From Molossus alvarezi (Eukaryota > Chordata > Mammalia > Chiroptera > Molossidae): DNA of 64,000 bases. This document shows, piece by piece, positions 57,430 through 64,000 of this stretch; the first letter of the stretch is position 1, and each line of letters opens with the position of its first letter. The stretch covers positions 90,602,327 through 90,666,326 of the forward strand of contig CM073891.1 in NCBI GenBank assembly GCA_037176705.1, read 5' to 3'. A program made the translations under genes and the position numbers. The notes beneath the pieces were generated by a model that was given only the letters and a program-made list of their open reading frames with translations, did no database searches and was not told the DNA's origin.

Positions 57430-57666
57430 TGTTGTTAATACTCACCTGAGGATATTTTCCCATTGGTTTTTAGGTAGAGTGGAAGGAAGGAGGGAGAGAG
57501 AGAGAAACATTGACATGAGAGAGACACATCAATTGGTTGCCTCCCGTACAACCCTACCAGGAGCCGGGTATTGCAACCCAGGTACTTGCCCTTGATTGGA
57601 AATCAAACTCGAGTCCCTTCAGTCCACAGGTTGATGCTCTAACTTTTGAGCCAAACCTGTCAGGGC
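57430..57666 (-). mobile_element. Ves-type SINE
   Basis: The tail (reverse) is TTAATACTCACCTGAGGATA and the head ends at GAGCCAAACCTGTCAGGGC. The TSD is AATGTCTTCATGTTTT (57414-57429) and AATGTCCTCATGCTTT (57667-57682). Confidence 0.92.
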
Positions 57667-57682
57667 AATGTCCTCATGCTTT

Positions 57683-58982
57683 GAACTCACATGGCATTCT
57701 GGGTATATTTAACTTATGGAACTGATTTTACTCTTTATAATATGTAGGCTATTTATATAACTGTGTTATCCTTATACTATAGTTCACGATTTACTCCCAC
57801 TTACTATAGCATATATGTTAAGAAAACAAAGCTCTCCACCTTTTGTAACAGAGCTGATCATCCCACAAGCCACCACCCACCTGATGCGAACAAAGCACAG
57901 CAGTAAATGGCACACATGACATGACAATATTTTTCTAAAGAAACTCATTGTAAGTGTGGTTTTGCACACATGTTGCTGACTTGACCCACCATTGAGGATA
58001 AGTGCTTCACCAGTGTAGCAATATACACACTCCAGTGGTCTGAGACGCTTCATAAGTAATTAGCAGGAAATCCAATCTTTTAACTTAATTACCCTCTCCA
58101 ATTCTAACCTTGTGGAGTTCCTAGAGGAAGAGAGAAGATTCTTATTTAATCCACACTTTGTATCCCTTCAGCTTAGGTGTCCACTGCTTTACTTGGTGAC
58201 CCATTGTCACAGTTTGCTGAAGGGTTTTGTCCCAGCCCTTTTCTACTCCAGACCACTAAATACAATCCTCTTATCCCTCTGCAAGTGGCTGGAAAGCTTG
58301 CTCTCTCTCTCAGTTCCATGAGGGAATTGTAGGTCTCTACAGCAGTAAGAAAGACAGTGCTTTATTCTACATCACAGCTCTCTTTCAGCCCGAACATGCA
58401 GGCTCTTGAAAGGAGTGCCATGGAGAGGTCAGGAGATGGTTAAGCCTAGTCTTACACTGTACTGCTACCTGTTCCCGCCAGCCTTCAGATGCTGAAACTC
58501 AATCTTTCTGCCCTTCAAGAATAAATACTACACTTCTTTCATATCCCTCCAGTAATCTCCCTCCAGCCCAATCTCTTTCAGGGAGCCTGAATTCGTGTGA
58601 CAGATATTTCAAATTGGAAACCTATCTGGAAGGTAGATTCGCATTTTCTCCCTGGGCTCCATGAAAATCAGAAGATATGTCTGGACTTCTCTTCTAGTGT
58701 CCCTGAACATTCTCTGATGTGAGGCAGCTGCTCCACTAGGAAGCACAGAGCCTAGGTGTCTGGACTGCCTGATGCACCCTCTAATAGAGCCGAGTCTCTG
58801 CTCTGACTCCTATAACATACATTTGCATGTCTAGAAATGCCCTATGGTGCACAGAAAAACATTACTTTTTGGGCAATTAGAATACAATTAATTTTAATTT
58901 TTCTGTATTTAGTGCAACGATCATTAATTTTATATAAACACTGATTCTTTTTAAAAATAGAAAAATTGGCATTCATGTCATT
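57683..58982. other. Non-genic stretch
   Basis: No recognised gene. 58090-58760 is less AT-rich and may be an old L1M or LTR segment. I cannot name it. Confidence 0.4.
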
Positions 58983-59001
58983 CTGCCTGGTATTTTATTT
59001 A

Positions 59002-59218
59002 TTAATTTTTTTTTCTTTATTGATGTTAGAGAGAGAGAGGAAGGGAGAGGGAGAGAGAGGTAGAAACATCGATGAGAGAGAAATCGATTGGCCGCCTCCT
59101 GCACACCCGCACTGGGGATCAAGCCCACAACCTGGGCTTGTGCCCTGACTGGAATCAAACTGGTGACCTCTCTTGGTATATGGGTCGACCCTCAACCACT
59201 GAGCCACACGGGCCAAGC
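59002..59218 (-). mobile_element. Ves-type SINE (AATCAATAAA-tail subfamily)
   Basis: The tail (reverse) is TTCTTTATTGATGTTAGAG and the head ends at GAGCCACACGGGCCAAGC. The TSD is CTGCCTGGTATTTTATTTA (58983-59001) and CTGCCTGGTATTTTAATTA (59219-59237). Confidence 0.94.
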
Positions 59219-59321
59219 CTGCCTGGTATTTTAATTAGGATGTGTATTTTCCCCAATTCCCATCCCCATTCTGTGTACTTACATATACATGTGTGTGCAT
59301 GTACACACACAGATGCATATA

Positions 59322-59324
59322 CAT

Positions 59325-59354
<30 letters not shown>
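59322..59354. repeat. (CA)n microsatellite
   Basis: About 15 CA units after an imperfect CA-rich lead at 59290-59321. Confidence 0.9.
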
Positions 59355-59356
<2 letters not shown>

Positions 59357-59484
59357 CACTACGCACATTAGACTTTGAGCTTCTTGGGCATAGGGGACAT
59401 TTAAGCAGAGTGCTGTGAATGTGGTAAATGGTTAATATTTGTTAAATCCAAGTGTGAGGATCTTTATAAACCTTTGTTCAATGG

Positions 59485-59845
59485 GCTACATGTTTGTGTC
59501 CCCCAAAATTCATATGTTGGGAATATGAATTTGAAGATGGGAGTATGGTATTAGGAGGTGGAACCTTAGGTCATGAGGGTGAAGCACTATGAATGGGATT
59601 AGTGCTCTTATAAAAAAGACCCAAGAGGATTTTTTCACCCTTTTTTTCACACTGTGAAGTTGCAATAAGCAGTTGGAGAAGATGGCAATCTACAACCTGG
59701 AAGAGGTCCCTAACCACAATCCGACCGTGCTGATATCCTGATCTTGGACTTCCCAGCCATCAAAACTGTGAGACATGGATTTGTTTATAAGCCATACAGT
59801 CTATGGCACTTTGTTATAGCAGCTGGAATTCACTAAGATACTTGA
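59485..59845 (-). repeat. Old interspersed repeat, L1M 3'UTR-like (copy 2)
   Basis: It shares ordered phrases with 16905-17275: GTTTGTGTCCCCCAAAATTC, GGTATTAGGAGGTGGAACC, GATTAGTGCTCTTATAAAA, TTGTTTATAAGCCATACAG and CACTTTGTTATAGCAGC. It has the same orientation as that copy. Confidence 0.55.
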
Positions 59846-60159
59846 GTTAGCCAAGACATTATTGATCCCTTTATATCAGTGGATTCTAAACAGACAGTTA
59901 GAATATTCTGTTTTAAGCATAATAATTTTACAAATTATAAATGTAATCTATTCTCACTCCCAGAGGTGAGGGTGAATGTTCCTAAGCAGGGTCTAAAGAG
60001 ACAAGCCCCTTCCTTAATCTCCTGCCTCCCTTCCCCAGGTTTTGGGAAAGTGGAGACAGTGTAAATCACCAGAGACCATGCTGTGGAGTAAATGGCAATG
60101 TCTCTTATATTTCAATAAACATTAATAAATTTCCTTTATAGTGCTCTTGTACAAGTTTT

Positions 60160-60394
60160 TTTCAAATAAAATTATTTTTATTGTTATTAAACACTTGTAA
60201 TATATTTTACTGTTCTTTGAAAATCCGTTATGTAAAATCTCATATATTGCTCTTGTTTCGATAATCCACATTTCAGTGAAGATGTAGATCAATATTTTTA
60301 AGTGTACTGTTTTCAACTTTCTAACCAATTTTTCTTTTATCTTAATAAAGTTTAGTATTTTCTCAGAGCTTCATATATATTTTCATAAGATCTA
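60160..60394 (-). other. Candidate 3'-transduced sequence
   Basis: This lies between the half-L1 3' end and the TSD. Copies 1 and 2 go straight into poly(A) at the equivalent point. On the minus strand it ends AACAATAAAAATAATTTTAT, which contains AATAAA about 20 nt before the A7 tail. That fits readthrough of the element's own weak poly(A) site and use of a downstream genomic one. Confidence 0.7.
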
Positions 60395-60784
60395 TTTTTA
60401 AACTTATTTTCATTATTGAATATATTACAGATGTTCCTCATTTTTCCCCCATTGATCCCCTCCTCCCCACTCCCACCCCCCTCCTGCCTTTCCCCACACT
60501 GTTGTCTGTGCCCATTGGTTATGCATATATGCATATAGGTTCTTTGGTTTCTTTCTTCTCACCCCCAAAACCCCCATCCCTTTGAGGTTTGTCAGTCTAA
60601 CAACCAATTTGTACTTCTTAATCCGTTCACCTTTTTCATCCATTCCCCAAACACCCCTCTCATCTGGCAACCAACAAAATGTTCTCTATCTATGAGAATA
60701 CTTGTTCTGCTTGCTCATTTTGTTTGTAGATTCAATTGTCAATAGATATGTATTCATTGCTATTTTGATTGTTCATATTTTTTT

Positions 60785-61675
60785 TATCTTTTTCTTCAAG
60801 AAGACCCTTCAACATTTCATATAATAATGGTTTGGTGGTGATGAACTTCTTTAGCTTTTTCTTCTCTGGGAAACTCTATATGGCCATTGATTCTAAATGA
60901 CAGCTTTGCAGGATAGAGTAATCTTGGTTGTAGTTTCTTGCTTTTCATCACTGTGAATATTTCTTGCCACTCCCTTCTGGCCTGCAAAGTTTCTTTTGAG
61001 AAATCAGCAGACAGTCTTATGGGAACTCCCTTGTAGGTAACTAACTGCTTTCTCTTGCTGCTTTTAAGATTCTCTCTTTGTCTTGAACCTTTTGCATTTT
61101 GATGATGATGTGTCTTGGTGTGGGCCTCTTGGGGTTCATCTTGTTTAGGACTCTCTGTGCTTCCTGGACTTGTATATCTGTTTCCTTCACCAAGTTAGGG
61201 AAGTTTTCTGCCATTATTGTTTCAAATAGGTCTTTGTTTCTTGTTCTCTGTCTTCTCCTTCTGGCACCCTCAAGATGTAAATGTTCGCATGCTTGAAGTT
61301 GTCCCAGAGGCTCCTTACACTATCTTCATGTTTTTGGATTCTTTTTTCTTTATTCTGTTCTGATTGGTTGTTTTTTTTTGCTTCCTTATATTCCAAATTG
61401 ATGGTTTGTTTCTTGGCTTTACCTATTCTACTATTGATTCCCTGTAAATTATTCTTTATTTTAGTTAGTGCCTCCTTCATTTCTGACTGGTCCTTTTTTA
61501 TGCTCTTGAAGCCCTCACTAAGTTCACTGAGGTTCTCATTAAGTTCATTGAGCATCCTTATAAGCAGTGTTTTGAACTCAGCATCTGTTAGGTTGCTTAT
61601 CTCCATTTCACTTCGTTCTTTTCCTAGAATTTTGTTCTGTTCTTTCATTTGGGACCTGTTTCTTTGTCTCCTCAT
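60785..61675 (-). pseudogene. L1-type ORF1 of half-L1 copy 3, broken
   Basis: It is open for 153 codons from 61675 (starts MRRQRNRSQMKEQNKILGKE) through the coiled-coil region (FKSIKKDQSEMKEALTKIKN) into the linker DNFKHANIYILRVPEGE. It stops at 61214 after a frameshift. The RRM and C-terminal parts continue in fragments, with the phrase for FITTKP-like residues near 60840. Domain order matches copies 1 and 2. Inactive. Confidence 0.85.
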
Positions 61676-62550
61676 TTTGCCTGCCTCCCTGTGTTTGTTT
61701 CTATGTGTTACTTAAGGAGAGGTATGGGGCTCGCTGAGGCCAGATGCTGCTTGTTTGAAAGAATTTAGGAAAACCTGAAGCAGGATCCAAGATAGGCCAA
61801 TGCTATATGGTAAAGCAACTGGCAATGGCTTGGGTGGGCCTGAAAGTTGGGTGGGGCAGGGCTTCAGGGAATCACCAGGGTGGGGCAACCAGTGTGAGCC
61901 AGGTTGCTGGAGTTCCAGGTATGGCTGCCATCTGCCAGCCCCAGAGAATGGCTCACCAAAGGAACAAAGGCTTCTGAAAGCACGTCTGTCCAGGAGAAAG
62001 CCCCCTCTCCAGCCCTCGCTCCAATGCCAAACAACTCAGTTCTTCCCCATATGTCTCTGGTGCCTTTCAAGCTGCCTCCCTCATGCTGGAGCCTGGAGGG
62101 TGCAAGTCCATGTGCAGGCCCTTTAAGAGGAGCTGCCTGGGGCTCCTGCAGCCTCAGCCTCCCTCAGCCTCAGTTCCCGCTGGTTTTTCCAGCCAGAAGT
62201 TATGGGGATTCTCTTTCTGGCCCTGGAACCCTGAGCTGGGTGCCTGGTGTGGGATGGGGACCCCTCACTCCTCAGGGAGGACCTTCACAGCCGAGGTGTC
62301 CTCCTGATTTTTATCCACCACATGTGGGTGTGGGACCAGCCCGTCATGCCTCTGCCCCTTCTTCCAGTCTCGATGTGGCTTCTCCTTTAATTTTGTAGTT
62401 GTAGAACTTCCATTCAGCTTGATTGCAGGCAGTTTGGAATGATGGTTGTTTTGTAGTTCAGTTGTAATTTAGATGTGGCTGTGGAAGGAGGCAATACTGC
62501 GTTTACCTATGCTGCCATCTTGACCGGAAGTCCGGTCTTGTACAAGTTTT

Positions 62551-63237
62551 GAGTTTTCTCTTGAAGTATGTTTTCTAGTTGTTTGCCGCTAGTGAAGAGA
62601 GATACATCTGACTTTATATATTAGTCTTATATCTAGCTACCTGTTAAATTCTCCTATTATTTCAAATAATTTGCAGATCCTTTTGAGTTTTCTGCACAAG
62701 CAATAATGTTGTCTGAAAAAGGCAGTTATATTTTCTCCATTCTAATTTTATATCAGTAAAAGAAAGAGAGTGAGTAAATGGAAGAATACTAGTGTAAGAG
62801 TATTACATTTGTCAAGTATGAAGTATAAAATATAAAATGAAAATTAAAAAATGGGAAGCAGAAAGTGTCAGGTATGAAACATGAAATGTGACTAGCAACA
62901 ATATTCACAGTGAATAGACATTGATCAATTAAGTAATTATTCTGATAGTCCTAGAACAACCGCTACCAACATAATAAAAAGAAGTATAATTAAGTAGCCC
63001 GTGGATGAAATAAAATGAAACAACAAAAAATTTAATTCACCCAAAAGAAGGCAAGAAAGTCACAACAAAATAACAAAAAAAGAGAAGGTATAAAATAAAC
63101 ATAAGTATCAATATTAGCAACTTAAAATCAACTATATTAATAATTACTTTATGTGTAAACAGACTAATAAATCAGTTGAAAGGCAGAAACTGGCAGACTG
63201 GATTTAAAAAGCAAGGCTCAACTATATGCTGTTACAA
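62551..63237. other. AT-rich non-genic stretch
   Basis: No gene or clear repeat body. 62860-63230 contains A-rich phrases that may be old L1 ORF2 material, too short to call. Confidence 0.4.
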
Positions 63238-63250
63238 GAGAAACATTTTT

Positions 63251-63304
63251 GTTTTAATCCTCACACTCCCAGGATATGTTTTTATTGACTTTTAGAAAGA
63301 GAGG

Positions 63305-63341
<37 letters not shown>

Positions 63342-63460
63342 CGATGTGAGTGAAAAACACTGATGGGTTGCCTCCCACAGGCTCCCGCACTGGGAATCCA
63401 ACCAACCACCTTTTGGTGTATGGGATGACGCTCAACTTACTGAGCGACCCAGTCAGGGGC
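63251..63460 (-). mobile_element. Ves-type SINE
   Basis: The tail (reverse) is TTTTAATCCTCACACTCCC, with a (GA)n run inside. The head ends at GAGCGACCCAGTCAGGGGC. The TSD is GAGAAACATTTTT (63238-63250) and GAGAAACATATTT (63461-63473). Confidence 0.9.
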
Positions 63461-63523
63461 GAGAAACATATTTAATAAAAAGACACAGATAGTTTCGAAG
63501 TAAAAGTTTGGGGAAGGATAAAC

Positions 63524-64000
63524 AATAGTACCCCCTTATTCATGGGGTATATGTTTCAAGACCCCCAGTGGATGCCTGAAACCACAGATAGTAGCAAACT
63601 CTATATGTACTATGTTTTTTCTTTTCCTTTTTTTCTGTTAATCCTCATCTGAGTATATTTTTTCCATTGCTTTCTAGACAGAGTGGAAGAGAAGGATGGA
63701 GAGGGAGAGAGAGAGAAAGAGAAACATTGATTAGAAAGTGACACATTGATTGGTTGCCTCCTGCAGGTGCCCCAACCAGGGCCCATCAGTGCTCAAACCT
63801 GGAACCCAGGTACGTGCTCTTGACCGGGATCATCCCAAGACCCTTTGGGCCACATGCTGACACTCTAACCACTGAGCCACACTGGCCAGGGCTATACTAT
63901 GTTTTTTCTTATACCTGCATACCTATAATAAAGTTTATTTCTAAATTAGGCACAATAAGCAATTAACAACAACAACTAAAAATAAATAGAATAATTATGA
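63524..64000. mobile_element. Tigger-like DNA transposon fragment, split by a SINE
   Basis: ATAGTACCCCCTTATTCATG, then CAAGACCCCCAGTGGATGCC and GAAACCACAGATAGTAGC, resemble a Tigger/pogo-type terminus. After the SINE it continues ACCTATAATAAAGTTTATTT and AATTAGGCACAATAAGC to the window edge. The right end is outside the window. Confidence 0.55.
63624..63894 (-). mobile_element. Ves-type SINE nested in a Tigger-like element
   Basis: The tail (reverse) is GTTAATCCTCATCTGAGTA and the head ends at GAGCCACACTGGCCAGGGC. The perfect 16-bp TSD TACTATGTTTTTTCTT lies at 63608-63623 and 63895-63910. Confidence 0.93.

Larger units (their letters stand above)
60160..62535 (-). mobile_element. Half-L1 (HAL1-like) LINE, copy 3, with 3' transduction
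   Basis: The perfect 15-bp TSD TCTTGTACAAGTTTT lies at 60145-60159 and 62536-62550. On the minus strand the order is 5' end GGACTTCCGGTCAAGATGGC, shortened 5'UTR, ORF1 (61675 to about 60785) and L1-type 3'UTR ending near 60395. Then about 235 bp of unrelated sequence ends in an A7 run against the TSD. Compared with copy 2, about 0.6 kb of the 5'UTR is deleted (junction near 61713). No ORF2. Confidence 0.88.

Overview
This 64-kb window is mammalian nuclear DNA, almost certainly from a bat of the vesper-bat lineage. The main evidence is 23 copies of a tRNA-headed SINE of the bat Ves type, most with readable target-site duplications (TSDs). There are also LINE-1 (L1) ends, MIR and L2 fossils, two processed pseudogenes, and a hAT MITE whose ends look like the horizontally transferred SPIN family. 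I see no intact host protein-coding gene, no tRNA or rRNA gene and no CRISPR array. The longest open frames belong to decayed retroelements or retrocopies.

Layout: 1-5886 is the 3' part of a broken class I (gamma-type) endogenous retrovirus on the + strand (end of gag, pro, pol, env, compact 3' LTR). From 5.9 to 12.3 kb there are MIR, Ves, an L1 3' end and a hAT MITE. 12.2-13.6 kb is a nest in which an old MIR was hit by a Ves SINE and then, at the same target sequence, by a ferritin heavy-chain (FTH1) retrocopy that still carries its iron-responsive element. 14-31 kb is AT-rich non-genic DNA with SINEs, L2, MIR, L1 fragments and MITEs. 31.7-35 kb holds a LINE inside an LTR. An RPL32 retrocopy lies at 37.7-38.2 kb. 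An LTR-bounded 1.16-kb insertion at 39.4-40.55 kb contains a fragment matching the start of plexin-B2. 44.3-47.6 kb is a three-level nest (Ves, LINE, Ves). 48.3-54.7 kb has two inverted copies of one LTR on either side of a twin-primed L1. 56.2 kb is the SPIN-like MITE. 60.1-62.5 kb is a third copy of the LINE, with an apparent 3' transduction. The right end is a Tigger-like fragment carrying a Ves SINE.

Most notable: (1) three copies of an ORF1-only LINE (5'UTR, ORF1, 3'UTR, no ORF2) that share one ORF1/3'UTR junction and carry an L1-type 3' end. They form a half-L1 (HAL1-like) family rather than three chance deletions. (2) The LTR-like insertion with TG...CA ends and a 4-bp GAAC duplication that holds a plexin-B2 5' coding fragment next to a MIR piece, which suggests capture of host DNA. 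(3) One of the half-L1 copies is flanked by a perfect 15-bp TSD that also encloses about 235 bp of unrelated 3' sequence.

Family names come from memory of consensus sequences. TSDs, motifs, stops and nesting were read directly from the sequence.
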